Below the pieces are notes generated by a model. It worked only from the letters and a program-made list of their open reading frames with translations. It was not told where the DNA came from and ran no database searches. A stretch of 64,000 nt of DNA from Thioalkalivibrio paradoxus (lineage in GTDB: Bacteria > Pseudomonadota > Gammaproteobacteria > Ectothiorhodospirales > Ectothiorhodospiraceae), in contig JAABSC010000005.1 in the NCBI GenBank assembly GCA_011390565.1, positions 90,001 through 154,000 of the forward strand, read 5' to 3'. The translations under genes were made by a program, and so were the position numbers. Below, piece after piece: positions 42,583-52,841 of the stretch (positions are counted from its first letter, which is position 1; each line of letters starts with the position of its first letter).

Positions 42583-43998
42583 TCAGTCGGAGCCGGACAC
42601 TCCGAATATCTGATCCTGCAGATTCCACTTCGAGGCCAGCGTCTCGGTGGCGTTCAGGATCTCCTCCGCGCGGGCGGGGTGATTCCAGGTCCCGCGTGCC
42701 AGCCAGGCCAGCGCCGTTGCCCTGTCGGGTGCCAGCGACAGCAGATGGATCAGTTCGCCGGCGTCGCTGCCAATGATCTCGCCGCCCAGCAGCGCGCCAC
42801 TGTCAAGATCTCCGATCAGTCGAACGAACCCCTCCGGCTCATCCTGGCCCAGCGCCCGCGGCGAGGTCTCGAAGGCGGCGAAGCCGATGGCTGGTTCCAG
42901 ATCCTCGTCCTCGGCGGTGTCCTCGTCCAGGCCCAGGCGGGCCATCTCCACCGCGCTGTAGATCACCATGGGGACGAAGCGGCCGTCCTGGTGCCGCTCG
43001 CCTCCGAGGATGTTCTCGATCGCAATCGTGGCATCGGAAAGTGCGTGGTTCGCCGTCATCCAGTGCCCGGCGACATCCCCGATCGCGTAGATGTTCGGTA
43101 CTGCCGTGCGCAGGCGGTCGTCACGCTCGACGAAGCCCTTGCGGTCGGTTTGGACTCCGATCGACTCGAGTCCGAGACCTTCCGTCATCGGGCTGCGGCC
43201 GGTCCCCAGCAGCACCCAGTCGACCTCGAAGGACGCGCCCCCGTCCACTTCGATGTGTACGTGTTCCGCGTCCAGTTGTACCGACGCATAGCCGGGGACG
43301 CGCTGCGGCTCGATGCCGTGCAGTGCGAACTGTTCGCGCAGGGTGGACAGGGCCTGAGGGCTGAACCCCAGGCGGGCCAGCGGCGGCGAACGGGTGAGCC
43401 ACGTGACGTCCCGACCCAGCATCCGGAGGATGAACGCAAATTCGGTTGCGACCACACCACTGCCGATAATCGCGACGCGTTGCCCGGGCGGTGGCTCGTG
43501 GTCGAACAGCATGTCGGTCGTGAGCACCCGGCCGTCCGCCGGTTCGAATGGCGCCGGCACGGTGGCTGCGGCGCCGGTGGCGATGATGCTGTGCCGGGCC
43601 TGGAGGCTTTCGGTGCCCTCCGGACCTTCGACCGCGATCTCCTCCGGTCCGATAAAGCGCGCGTGGCCTTCTACGGCCCGCACCTTCAGATGTTTCAGAT
43701 AGGTGCGGTAACTGTCCCGCACACGTTCCACCACGCCGCGCTGGTGCTGCCAGGCCTGGGCGAGATCGCCGGACAGTTCGCCACGCAGGCCGCGCGCCCG
43801 GAAATGCCTTTGCGCGGCGACCAGGCGGGCACTGTGATACCAGTCCTTCTTGGGCACGCAGCCGCGGTTCAGGCAGCAACCCCCCCAGTCGCCCCGTTCG
43901 ATGATCACGACATTCAGGCCACGCAGGGCTCCGAGTACAGCGGCCCGGTAGCCGCCGGGTCCGCTGCCGATCACCGCCAGATCGAAGGACTCGCTCAT
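42583..43998 (-). CDS. Dihydrolipoyl dehydrogenase-like NAD(P)/FAD disulfide oxidoreductase
   Basis: VIGSGPGGYRAA, GGCCLNRGCVPKK redox disulfide, NIYAIGDVAG; C-terminal half variant. Confidence 0.88.
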   Translation of the reverse strand: MSESFDLAVIGSGPGGYRAAVLGALRGLNVVIIERGDWGGCCLNRGCVPKKDWYHSARLVAAQRHFRARGLRGELSGDLAQAWQHQRGVVERVRDSYRTYLKHLKVRAVEGHARFIGPEEIAVEGPEGTESLQARHSIIATGAAATVPAPFEPADGRVLTTDMLFDHEPPPGQRVAIIGSGVVATEFAFILRMLGRDVTWLTRSPPLARLGFSPQALSTLREQFALHGIEPQRVPGYASVQLDAEHVHIEVDGGASFEVDWVLLGTGRSPMTEGLGLESIGVQTDRKGFVERDDRLRTAVPNIYAIGDVAGHWMTANHALSDATIAIENILGGERHQDGRFVPMVIYSAVEMARLGLDEDTAEDEDLEPAIGFAAFETSPRALGQDEPEGFVRLIGDLDSGALLGGEIIGSDAGELIHLLSLAPDRATALAWLARGTWNHPARAEEILNATETLASKWNLQDQIFGVSGSD

Positions 43999-44003
43999 CG
44001 ATG

Positions 44004-44741
44004 CTACCGCCTCGGGCCGGGCGCGCTGACGGGCTCGGCCGGCCGTTCCAGCGCGGTGATTTCGAATTGGAAAACGCGGCCGTCGGCCTCGTACTGCAGG
44101 CGGACCGGGAGGTAGCCCAGTTCCGGCGCGAACCAGCCGGAGACCTCCGTATCCGAGCCGTTCTGGCGCGCCACCCGGATCGTGTCCAGGCTCCCCAACT
44201 GCGTATCGAGTCGCTCCTCGCCCCGGTTCTCCATCGTGTAGCTGCGCAGACGGTTGCGTTCGAGGAGATCCACCGTCAACACTTCGTCGAAGTCGCCGTC
44301 CTTCAGGCGTGTCATGGTCAGGTACAGCGAAGACAGGAAGTCCTGCGCGCCCGCGGGTACCTCCATGTCGAAGGGCTCGTCGTTGACGCGGCCGCGGGCG
44401 CGATTCGCGTCCCAGTCGAGCTGGGCTTCAGCCTCGCGCTCGCGGCGCGGCGTTCTCTGGCTCATGCGGGTCTCGAGCAGACGAATTTCCCGGCCCTCGA
44501 GTTCGAACAGGCTGCCCCGGCTGAAACCGAATGACCCCAGAATCCGGAGGAAACCGATGATGTGTGCATCCATGGTCATGCGAACGCCCTCGGGTTCATG
44601 CCGCAGGGTATTCACCACCACCAGAGTGTTGCCGTATGCGTGAGCCTCGTAGGTCGCCACATAGGCCGGCACCAGGGTCGCCGGGGTCGCCCAGGCGGTA
44701 CCGGTGTAAAACAGCAGCGAGATCAGGATGGTCCAGCGCAT
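44004..44741 (-). CDS. DUF3108 domain-containing protein
   Basis: Signal peptide [18 protein letters not shown]; domain order and synteny with purMN. Confidence 0.75.
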   Translation of the reverse strand: MRWTILISLLFYTGTAWATPATLVPAYVATYEAHAYGNTLVVVNTLRHEPEGVRMTMDAHIIGFLRILGSFGFSRGSLFELEGREIRLLETRMSQRTPRREREAEAQLDWDANRARGRVNDEPFDMEVPAGAQDFLSSLYLTMTRLKDGDFDEVLTVDLLERNRLRSYTMENRGEERLDTQLGSLDTIRVARQNGSDTEVSGWFAPELGYLPVRLQYEADGRVFQFEITALERPAEPVSAPGPRR

Positions 44742-45460
44742 CGGGTTGCGGCCTCCGGTAAAGCGTCGAGTTGCAGTGGCCGCGCCAGCGGCTGTCCGTC
44801 GCAGAGCACATGATCGCCCTGCTCCTGAATGGCGCCCGAACAGATCATGCCGACAGCCGCCGGATAAAGGCAATGCTCGGCGAGCTGGACCCGCGCGGCC
44901 AGGGTGTCGGGATCGTCTCCAGGGCAGATTGGCACGGACGCCTGCATGATCACCGGACCCCCGTCGAGGTCAGGAGTCACGAAGTGTACACTGGCACCAT
45001 GCCGGGAGGCCCCGGAAGCCAGAGCGCGTGCGTGGGTATGCAGCCCCCGGAAGTCGGGGAGCAGCGATGGATGGATGTTCACCATGCGACCGCGAAAGCG
45101 ACGGGTGAAGGCGTCCGAGAGAATGCGCATGAAACCGGCCAGAATGACGAGGTCCGGAGCGGTGGCATCGATCGTGTGTGCGAGGGTCCGGTCGAATGCT
45201 TCGCGATCCGGGTACTCCCGGTGGTCGACGACCGCGTGCGCGATGCCGGCCGCGTGGGCGAATTCCAATCCCGGCGCGCCGGGGCGGTTGCTGATCACGG
45301 TGATCACCCGTCCGGCAATGCGCCCGTCCGCGCAGGCATCGATCAGGGCCTTGAGATTGCTGCCACGGCCGGAGATCAGGACAGCGAGCCGCTTTTCGGA
45401 ACCCGCGATCAGCGCGTCGGAGTTTGCCGCAGCGGAGGTGTCTGCGCCGCCGGGCGTCAT
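44723..45460 (-). CDS. purN: Phosphoribosylglycinamide formyltransferase
   Basis: [63 protein letters not shown]. Confidence 0.95.
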   Translation of the reverse strand: MTPGGADTSAAANSDALIAGSEKRLAVLISGRGSNLKALIDACADGRIAGRVITVISNRPGAPGLEFAHAAGIAHAVVDHREYPDREAFDRTLAHTIDATAPDLVILAGFMRILSDAFTRRFRGRMVNIHPSLLPDFRGLHTHARALASGASRHGASVHFVTPDLDGGPVIMQASVPICPGDDPDTLAARVQLAEHCLYPAAVGMICSGAIQEQGDHVLCDGQPLARPLQLDALPEAATRCAGPS

Positions 45461-46518
45461 GCGGGGCTGTAGCGTACGGCGGATTCCCCGGATCCCTGAA
45501 CGACCGTGCCGATGGACCAGGCCGCGATCCCGGCCGCCGCCAGTTCGGTCGTGGCGGCATCCACGTCGGACTCCGGCAGCACAACCACCATGCCGATCCC
45601 GCAGTTGAACGTCCGCAGCATCTCGGATTCCGCGATCCCGCCTGCGACCTGCAGCCAGTCGAATACGGCGGGCCTGGGCCACGATGCGACGTCGATCTGT
45701 GCATCCAGGCCGTGCGGCAGCACCCGCGGGATGTTCTCGGTGAGGCCTCCGCCGGTGATGTGTGCCAGCGCGTGGATCGGCTGGGTGTTCAGCAGCGCCA
45801 GCAGCGCGCGGACGTAGATCCGGGTGGGGGCGAGCAGGGCGGCCCCAAGCGTGACGGGCTCCGGGCCGGAAGAATCCAGCGTCTGCGTCAGATCGGCGCC
45901 GGTGAGGTCGAGCACACGCCGGATCAGGGAATACCCGTTGGAGTGCGGGCCGCTGGAGGCCAGCCCAAGGAGCACGTCCCCCGCCACGACCGCGGAGCTG
46001 TCGAGGATCCGGTCCTTTTCGACGATCCCGACCGCAAACCCGGCCAGGTCGTAGTCTTCGCCTGTGTACATCCCGGGCATCTCGGCGGTTTCGCCGCCCA
46101 CCAGCGCACACCCGGCCTGTTCGCAGCCGTCGGCGATCCCGCGCACCACGTCGGCAGCGATGTCCACGTCGAGCTTCCCGGTCGCGTAGTAGTCGAGGAA
46201 GAACAGCGGCTCGGCTCCCGCCACAACGATGTCGTTCACGCACATCGCCACCAGGTCGATGCCGATGGTGTCGTGGCGACCGAGCGCCTGCGCCACGCGC
46301 AGTTTGGTGCCCACGCCATCGGTACCGGAGACCAGGACCGGGTGCCGATAACGCTCGAGCGGCAGTTCGAACAGGGCACCGAAGCCGCCGAGGCCGGCCA
46401 GCACACCGGGCCTCCGGGTGCGCGCGGCATGGGCCTTGATGCGCTCCACCAACGCTTCGCCCGCGTCGATGTCGACACCGGCATCCCGGTAGGTCAGCCC
46501 GTTGGAGGATTCGGCCAT
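45457..46518 (-). CDS. purM: Phosphoribosylformylglycinamidine cyclo-ligase
   Basis: [48 protein letters not shown]. Confidence 0.97.
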   Translation of the reverse strand: MAESSNGLTYRDAGVDIDAGEALVERIKAHAARTRRPGVLAGLGGFGALFELPLERYRHPVLVSGTDGVGTKLRVAQALGRHDTIGIDLVAMCVNDIVVAGAEPLFFLDYYATGKLDVDIAADVVRGIADGCEQAGCALVGGETAEMPGMYTGEDYDLAGFAVGIVEKDRILDSSAVVAGDVLLGLASSGPHSNGYSLIRRVLDLTGADLTQTLDSSGPEPVTLGAALLAPTRIYVRALLALLNTQPIHALAHITGGGLTENIPRVLPHGLDAQIDVASWPRPAVFDWLQVAGGIAESEMLRTFNCGIGMVVVLPESDVDAATTELAAAGIAAWSIGTVVQGSGESAVRYSPA

Positions 46519-46742
46519 GGAGGATCTCTCGAGATGGGACGCTGAATGGTAACGAGCGCCGTGGGCCTATGCAAAACGGCCCTGCGGAATTCGCGCGCGG
46601 CTGTGCTATGTTGCCCTATGCTCGCGGTGGGTCGGGGTTGTCCGGAGGGTGCGGTGAGGATTGCGGGAGTGTCCTGGGCGTGGATGATCTGCGTGGCCGC
46701 CTTGCGTCGCCTCTCTCTCGGGTACGCTTCAGGCCCCACGCG

Positions 46743-47300
46743 GTGAACCGGCGTCAGATCCCCAACCTGGTGACGTTTTCCCGGATCGTGTTGACGGTCC
46801 CGGTGGTCTGGTTGCTGTATCGCGGGGACTATTGGCCCGCATTGGTGCTGCTCGCGGTCGCCGGGCTGACCGACGCGCTCGACGGGTACCTCGTCCGGCG
46901 CTACGACTGGGGCACCGAACTGGGACGCTGGCTGGACCCGGCGGCGGACAAGATCCTCATGCTGGGCATCTACCTCGCCGTCACCCTTTCCGGCCTTTTG
47001 CCGCTCTGGCTGCTGTTGCTGGTGGTCGGGCGCGATCTCTGGCTCTCGCTGGGCTCGCTCGCCTACCGCCACTGGGTCGGTCCGCTGCAGGTCGAACCCC
47101 TCCTGATCAGCAAGGTGAACACCTTCTTCCAGATCCTGCTGGTCCTGGGCGCGATCCTGAAGGTGGGCATCCTGCAGCTCGATCCGATCTGGGTGCAGCT
47201 GCTGATCGTGATCGTCACGTTCACCACCGTGGTCAGCGGCGTTGCCTACACGTTCGTCTGGGGTCGACGCGCCTGGCTTCACTTCCATCCGCCGGCATGA
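46743..47300 (+). CDS. CDP-alcohol phosphatidyltransferase family protein
   Basis: DALDGYLVRRYDWGTELGRWLDPAADK motif; GTG start proposed. Confidence 0.88.
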   Translation: MNRRQIPNLVTFSRIVLTVPVVWLLYRGDYWPALVLLAVAGLTDALDGYLVRRYDWGTELGRWLDPAADKILMLGIYLAVTLSGLLPLWLLLLVVGRDLWLSLGSLAYRHWVGPLQVEPLLISKVNTFFQILLVLGAILKVGILQLDPIWVQLLIVIVTFTTVVSGVAYTFVWGRRAWLHFHPPA

Positions 47301-48046
47301 GCCCCGTGGACGGTCCCAACCGGCTGCGGCGGAGCCAGCTGCCTCTCGACCTGCGGCTGCGCGAAAGCTCGCGCTTTGACACCTTCGAATCCGAGGCCAG
47401 CGGGCTCGCGGCCGCGACCGTGCGCCTGCTGGCCACCGCTGGAGCCGCGGGCGAGCGCCAGGTGTTCCTGCATGGGGCGGCCGGCTCGGGCAAGACGCAT
47501 CTGCTGCAGGCCGCCTGCCACGCAGCGCACGACGCCGGGCGTTCCTGTGTCTATCTGCCCCTCGCCGAACTCGCCTCGGAGGCTCCTCCCGACGTGCTCG
47601 AGGGCCTGGACGGGATCGACCTTCTGGCGCTGGACGATCTCCAGGCCGTGACCGGAGGGGAGGACTGGGAACGCGCCCTGTTCGGGCTGATCAACCGGGT
47701 CCGAGACGGGACGGGAAGACTGCTGCTCGCCGCCCGCAGCGCTCCGGAAGCGCTGGGTTGCCGCCTTCCCGACCTCGTTTCCCGGTTTGTCTGGGGGCCG
47801 GTCTTCCGCCTGGACCTGCCGGGCGACCGCAGCATCAAGACCATTCTGCAGATGCGGGCCGCGGAGCGCGGTCTGCGCCTCGAGGAAAGCGTGGCCGACT
47901 ACCTGTTGCGGCACGAATCGAGGGATCTGGAATCCCTGCTGCGGCTGCTCGACCGGCTCGATCTGGCCGCTCTTGCGGAGCAACGGGCGCTGACGATTCC
48001 CTTCATACGCGAGCAGTTGGGGCGGTCATCGGCTCGGACATCGTGA
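47297..48046 (+). CDS. hda: DnaA regulatory inactivator Hda
   Basis: QLPLDLRLRESSRFDTFE clamp-binding-like N-terminus, LHGAAGSGKTHLLQAA, LLALDDLQAV. Confidence 0.92.
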   Translation: MSPVDGPNRLRRSQLPLDLRLRESSRFDTFESEASGLAAATVRLLATAGAAGERQVFLHGAAGSGKTHLLQAACHAAHDAGRSCVYLPLAELASEAPPDVLEGLDGIDLLALDDLQAVTGGEDWERALFGLINRVRDGTGRLLLAARSAPEALGCRLPDLVSRFVWGPVFRLDLPGDRSIKTILQMRAAERGLRLEESVADYLLRHESRDLESLLRLLDRLDLAALAEQRALTIPFIREQLGRSSARTS

Positions 48047-48052
48047 ACCGGG

Positions 48053-48161
48053 CTAGTGGGGCATGCGGAATGTTCGGTATCCGATCGCCGCGCCAGACAC
48101 GCCGGCGCTGCGTTGGGCAGGTTTGCAATAGGTCGGCTGTTCCTGCACTTGCCCGCCTCGC
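48053..48161. repeat. MITE-like element, copy 2 (partial; right terminus not found)
   Basis: ctagtggggcatgcggaatgttcggtatccgatcgccgcgccagacacgccggcgctgcgttgggcaggtttgcaatagg...cccgcctcgct, same orientation and near-identical to 22497-22606. Confidence 0.75.
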
Positions 48162-48197
48162 TGAAGGCGTCATTAGACGTGTGACAGGACACTCGGC

Positions 48198-48545
48198 TCA
48201 GGTCTGGCGGCGGTTTCCGCGAATGTAGAGCAGGGTTCCGGAAAACAGAAGTCCGGCCGATACCAGCATTGACAGTCCGTACAGGCGTTCTGCCGGCCCG
48301 GCGGCCAGGGTGATCCCCAGCGCGATGTAGAACAGTGCCAGCAGGCTCGTCCAGGCATGGGTGTAGCGCCGCCCGTGGAGCAATCCGCGCAGCGGGAACA
48401 GCAGCGGAACCAGCAGCAACGCGAGGACCAGCGAACGGGGCAGGCGCTCGGGCGGCGCGATCACGGCGGTAAAGGCCAGGATCACGGAGAACAGGCCGAA
48501 GAAACCGACGAGCGTGATCCAGCGGCCGGCCCGAGCCGCTTTCAT
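48198..48545 (-). CDS. DUF2069 family membrane protein
   Basis: Small multi-TM protein downstream of wrbA, typical of DUF2069. Confidence 0.75.
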   Translation of the reverse strand: MKAARAGRWITLVGFFGLFSVILAFTAVIAPPERLPRSLVLALLLVPLLFPLRGLLHGRRYTHAWTSLLALFYIALGITLAAGPAERLYGLSMLVSAGLLFSGTLLYIRGNRRQT

Positions 48546-49144
48546 GCGCGGGGATCCGACCCCATCCGGATCGCGAGTCGCCCGACGCGCTCGCCCAGCG
48601 CCTCCGCGATCCGCTGTTCCTCGCGGGTGACGGCACGCGATCCGTCGGGACCGGCCACGTGGGTCGCGCCGTAAGGGGTGCCGCCGCTGGTCGTGGTGCT
48701 CAGCTCGGGCAGCGTGTAGGGCACCCCCACCCAGACCATGCCGTGATGGATCAGCGGCAGAGCCATGCTGAGCAGGGTCGTCTCCTGTCCGCCGTGCAGG
48801 GAACCGGTACTGGTGAACACGCCGAACGGCCGGTCCACCAGCACGCCACCGGACCAGAGCCCGCTGGTGCCGTCCAGGAAGTACTTCATCGCCGCCGCCA
48901 TGTTGCCGAAACGGGTCGGGGATCCCATCACCAGCCCCTGGGTCTCCTCCAGGTCGCGCGTGGTCGCGTAGGGCGGGCCGTGCTCGGGAACCGGCCCGGC
49001 GCTGCGTTCCACCGCGGTGGTTACCGGCGGCACGGTTCGCACCCGAGCGGTGGCGCCGGCCTTTTCCACGCCGGTCGCGACGTGGCGTGCCAACGTTGCG
49101 GTGGCGCCATGACGGCTGTAGAACAGCACGAGTATCTCGGTCAT
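48542..49144 (-). CDS. wrbA: NAD(P)H:quinone oxidoreductase WrbA
   Basis: ILVLFYSRHGATATLARHVATGVE, GSPTRFGNMAAAMKYFLDGT, FTSTGSLHGGQETTLL. Confidence 0.95.
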   Translation of the reverse strand: MTEILVLFYSRHGATATLARHVATGVEKAGATARVRTVPPVTTAVERSAGPVPEHGPPYATTRDLEETQGLVMGSPTRFGNMAAAMKYFLDGTSGLWSGGVLVDRPFGVFTSTGSLHGGQETTLLSMALPLIHHGMVWVGVPYTLPELSTTTSGGTPYGATHVAGPDGSRAVTREEQRIAEALGERVGRLAIRMGSDPRA

Positions 49145-49497
49145 CAGAGGATCTCCAGTACGCGCTCGGGCGGACGTCCGATGCGGGCCTGCCCACCGGC
49201 GACCACGATCGGTCGTTCGATCAGCTTCGGATGTTTCACCATCGCGGCGATCAACGCTTCGTCGGACAACGCGGGGTCCGACAGATTCAGTTCCCGGTAT
49301 TCCGCCTCGCCCTTGCGCAGCAGTTCCCGAGGCCCGATGCCGAGCTGCCGAAGCAATGCGGTCAGCGTCTCCCGGTCCGGCGGCGTCTTCAGGTACTCGA
49401 CGACCTCCGGCTCGACCCCGTGTTGCTGCAGCAGCGCGAGTGCGGCCCGCGACTTGCTGCAGCGCGGATTGTGATAGATACGGAGAGAATCGCTCAT
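49144..49497 (-). CDS. arsC: Arsenate reductase (glutaredoxin-type ArsC)
   Basis: IYHNPRCSKSRAALALLQ, RKGEAEYRELNL, LIERPIVV, ARIGRPPERVLEI. Confidence 0.93.
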   Translation of the reverse strand: MSDSLRIYHNPRCSKSRAALALLQQHGVEPEVVEYLKTPPDRETLTALLRQLGIGPRELLRKGEAEYRELNLSDPALSDEALIAAMVKHPKLIERPIVVAGGQARIGRPPERVLEIL

Positions 49498-49524
49498 CGA
49501 CGCCTCGGGAGGTTGCAAAGGATC

Positions 49525-49812
49525 ATGGACATCGATGGTACTCAAGCGCTGCGCTGCAGGGTAACGGGCCGGGTTCAGGGGGTGTTTTTCCGGGCCTCGG
49601 CCCAGCGCCGGGCGCAGGCGCTGGGGGTGGTTGGATATGCACGCAATCGGGCGGATGGCAGCGTCGAGGTGCTGGCGATCGGTCCCCCGGCGGCGCTGGA
49701 CGAGATGCGCGCCTGGCTTGCCGAGGGACCGACCGCCGCACGGGTCGAGGGCGTCGAATGTACCTCGGTGCCGCTTCCTCATCCCTTGCCCGACGGCTTC
49801 GCGACGAGCTGA
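49525..49812 (+). CDS. acyP: Acylphosphatase
   Basis: CRVTGRVQGVFFRASAQRRAQALGVVGYARNRADGSVEV. Confidence 0.94.
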   Translation: MDIDGTQALRCRVTGRVQGVFFRASAQRRAQALGVVGYARNRADGSVEVLAIGPPAALDEMRAWLAEGPTAARVEGVECTSVPLPHPLPDGFATS

Positions 49813-49830
49813 ACCGGAACCCGGCGGGTC

Positions 49831-51549
49831 TCAGGTGGCGAGGCCGCTGGCTGCGCGCAGGAAATCCACGATCGCCGGGCGTTCGACGGTCCGGGCCTCG
49901 GCGTCGCGGCGGCCCTGGTATTCGACCCGACCCTCGTCCAGCGCGCGTTCGCCGATCACCAGCCGGTGCGGCAGCCCGATCAGCTCCATGTCGGCGAACA
50001 TCACGCCGGGGCGGATGTCGCGGTCATCGAGCAGGACCGCGAAGCCGGCCGCCTCGAGCTCGTCGTGCAGTTCGGCCACCGCGTCGCGAACCCGCTGCGA
50101 TTTCTTCGCGCCGATCGGGCACAGGGCCACATCGAACGGTGCCAGCGCCGCCGGCCAGCAGATGCCACGCTCGTCGTGATTCTGCTCGATGGCTGCCGCG
50201 ACCACCCTCGACACCCCGATGCCGTAGCAACCCATGGTCATGACCCGCTCGCGCCCGGACTCGTCGAGCACGCTGGCGTTCAGGGCACGGCTGTATTTTT
50301 CTCCGAGCTGAAAGATGTGCCCGACTTCGATGCCGCGGCGGATCTCGATGGGACCGGAACCATCCGGAGCCGGTTCGCCGGCGACGATGTTGCGTAGATC
50401 CGCAGTTTCCGGCAGCGGCAGATCACGGCCCCAGTTCAGGCCCGTGAGGTGGAAACCGTCCTCGTTGGCGCCGGCCGTGAAGTCGGCGAGACCGGCGACG
50501 GCCTGGTCCGCCAGCAGCGGGAGGGGGCAGTTCAGCGGACCCAGCGACCCGGTTCCGGCGCCCACGGCCGCCCGGATCTCGGCATCGCCGGCCATGCGCA
50601 GTGGCACCGCGACCCAGGGGTGCTTCTCCGCCTTGACCGCGTTCAGTTCATGGTCACCGCGCAGCAGCACCGCGACCAGCGGGGCCTTGGCCTCCTCACT
50701 CGCGGCCAGTACCAGCGTCTTCACGGTCTGCTGGGCGGGCAGGTTCAGGTACGCGCAGAGGTCTGCGATGCTGTGCACCCCGGGTGTCTCGACGCGGGTC
50801 CGCTCCGAGCCCGGCGCCGCCGCGGTGGATGCGGCGGGTGCCGGCGCCAGCTCCACGTTGGCGGCGTAGCCGTCGGCGGAGAAGGCGATGCTGTCCTCGC
50901 CGGAGTCCGCAAGTACGTGGAATTCGTGCGATGCGCTGCCCCCGATGGAGCCGGTATCCGCTGCCACCGCCCGGAATTCCAGTCCGCAGCGGGTGAAAAT
51001 CCGGGTGTAGGCGGCATGCATGGCGTCGTAGGTGGACTGCAGGCTTTCGGGTTCGAGGTGGAAGGAATAGGCGTCCTTCATCAGGAATTCCCGTGCGCGC
51101 ATGATGCCGAAGCGCGGGCGGCGTTCGTCCCGGAACTTGGTCTGGATCTGGTAGTAGTTCACCGGCAGCTGCTTGTAGCTGCGGATCTCCCGGCGGACGA
51201 GATCGGTGATCACTTCCTCGTGGGTCGGTCCGAAACAGAACTCGCGGGCGTGACGGTCCTGAAGGCGCAGCAGTTCCGCCCCGTACTGCTCCCAGCGTCC
51301 GGATTCCTGCCACAGTTCCGCGGGTTGCACCGCCGGCATCAGCAGCTCCAGCGCTCCGGTTCGATCCATCTCCTCGCGTACGATGGTTTCCACCCGCCGC
51401 AGCACGCGCAGACCGATGGGCAGCCAGGTGTACAGCCCGGAGGCAAGCCTGCGAATATACCCAGCGCGCAACAGGAGCTGGTGACTGATGACCTCGGCCT
51501 CGGCCGGCGTTTCCTTCAGGGTGTTCAGGGGGAATTGCGAGACGCGCAT
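49831..51549 (-). CDS. proS: Prolyl-tRNA synthetase
   Basis: [66 protein letters not shown]. Confidence 0.98.
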   Translation of the reverse strand: MRVSQFPLNTLKETPAEAEVISHQLLLRAGYIRRLASGLYTWLPIGLRVLRRVETIVREEMDRTGALELLMPAVQPAELWQESGRWEQYGAELLRLQDRHAREFCFGPTHEEVITDLVRREIRSYKQLPVNYYQIQTKFRDERRPRFGIMRAREFLMKDAYSFHLEPESLQSTYDAMHAAYTRIFTRCGLEFRAVAADTGSIGGSASHEFHVLADSGEDSIAFSADGYAANVELAPAPAASTAAAPGSERTRVETPGVHSIADLCAYLNLPAQQTVKTLVLAASEEAKAPLVAVLLRGDHELNAVKAEKHPWVAVPLRMAGDAEIRAAVGAGTGSLGPLNCPLPLLADQAVAGLADFTAGANEDGFHLTGLNWGRDLPLPETADLRNIVAGEPAPDGSGPIEIRRGIEVGHIFQLGEKYSRALNASVLDESGRERVMTMGCYGIGVSRVVAAAIEQNHDERGICWPAALAPFDVALCPIGAKKSQRVRDAVAELHDELEAAGFAVLLDDRDIRPGVMFADMELIGLPHRLVIGERALDEGRVEYQGRRDAEARTVERPAIVDFLRAASGLAT

Positions 51550-51722
51550 CGGGATTCCGTCGTTGGGTTCGCTGGGGTTTCGGTGCGGCGGCGGTGTACC
51601 GGCGCGCCGTGGGCAATGGTAGCAGTACCGGGCAAAGCGGGGGAGCGCCTCCGACGGCCGCGAGATCTTCGGCTACACTAGAAAAACTGGGGTTTGCGCT
51701 GGCATTCTGAAACGATCTCTGT

Positions 51723-51742
51723 ATATTAGCCGCTTCTAATAT
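51723..51742. promoter_or_regulatory. Inverted repeat ATATTAG-CCGCTT-CTAATAT upstream of RND efflux operon
   Basis: Perfect 7-bp arms, 6-bp spacer, 46 bp upstream of the adaptor start codon. Confidence 0.5.
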
Positions 51743-51788
51743 TTGTGTCTCTCGCTGGGACCGGGCCGGAACATTGGGGATAATAACG

Positions 51789-52841
51789 ATGAAGCCTTTT
51801 TGGACGAAAACGGCGGCGGCGACGCTGCTGCTGGCTGCACCGATGCTCGGGGCCGCGGATCTTCCCTTCCGGACGGCCACCGTGGAACGACAGACGCTGA
51901 CCCAGGAGCGTGTGATGGATGGCCGCGTCGAAGCCGTTCAGCAGTCGACCATCTCCGCGCAGACATCGGGACGGGTGCTCGAGGTCTTCTATGACGTCGA
52001 CGACTTCGTCGAGCAGGGAGCCGTCGTCCTGCGCCTGAGCGATACCGAGCAACAGGCTCGGGTCCGGCAGGCCGAAGGGAGCCTTCGCGAAGCACGCGCC
52101 CGATTCGATGAGGCCAACGCGGAATTCGAACGCATCGAGAGCGTTTTCGAGCAGCAACTGGTCTCACGCTCCGATTTCGACCGGGCCCGCGCCTCGCTGG
52201 ATTCCGCCCGGGCCCGCCTGGCTTCGGCTCAGGCCGGCGTCGCCGAGGCGCGCGAGCAGCTCGGGTACACCGAGGTGATTGCACCGTATCCCGGAATCGT
52301 GACCGAGCGGCACGTGGAGGTGGGCGAGGCGGTGAATCCCGGCTCGCCCCTGATCAGCGGGACCAGCCTGGATCGGCTGCGGGTCGAGATCTCCGTGCCC
52401 CAGCGGCTGATTCCGAGTCTCCGTCAGCACCGCGAGGCCGAGGTGATACTGGACAGCGGTGACCGCATCGGTGCGGAAAGCCTGACCTTCTTCCCCTACG
52501 CCGACCCGGCGACGAATACCTTCCGGGTGCGGCTGAACCTTCCGGAACTCAAACAGGAGGCGCCAGGGCTTTTTCCGGGCATGTTCGTGAAGACGGCGGT
52601 CAAGCTCGGCGAGGACCAGCGGCTGGTGGTGCCGTCGGAAGCGGTGGTCTTCCGAAGCGAGGTCGTGGCCGTTTACGTCATCCGGCCTGAACAGGAGATC
52701 AGTTTCCGGCAGATCCGGGTCGGACGGGAATTGCCCGAAGGCTTCGAGGTGCTCGCGGGTCTGCGACCGGGTGAGATCGTCGCGCTGGATCCGGTGCACG
52801 CCGGCATCTACCTCAAGGAAAGCCAGCGGGTGTCCCAATGA
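51789..52841 (+). CDS. Efflux RND transporter periplasmic adaptor subunit
   Basis: Signal peptide, membrane-fusion hairpin and lipoyl-like segments (ISAQTSGRVLEVFYDVDDFVEQGAVVLRL). Confidence 0.94.
   Translation: MKPFWTKTAAATLLLAAPMLGAADLPFRTATVERQTLTQERVMDGRVEAVQQSTISAQTSGRVLEVFYDVDDFVEQGAVVLRLSDTEQQARVRQAEGSLREARARFDEANAEFERIESVFEQQLVSRSDFDRARASLDSARARLASAQAGVAEAREQLGYTEVIAPYPGIVTERHVEVGEAVNPGSPLISGTSLDRLRVEISVPQRLIPSLRQHREAEVILDSGDRIGAESLTFFPYADPATNTFRVRLNLPELKQEAPGLFPGMFVKTAVKLGEDQRLVVPSEAVVFRSEVVAVYVIRPEQEISFRQIRVGRELPEGFEVLAGLRPGEIVALDPVHAGIYLKESQRVSQ

Noticed and set aside
48172-48190. attagacgtgtgacagg as a third copy of the rubrerythrin operator
   Set aside because: Only one half-site (TTAGAC); the other arm does not match GTCTAA.
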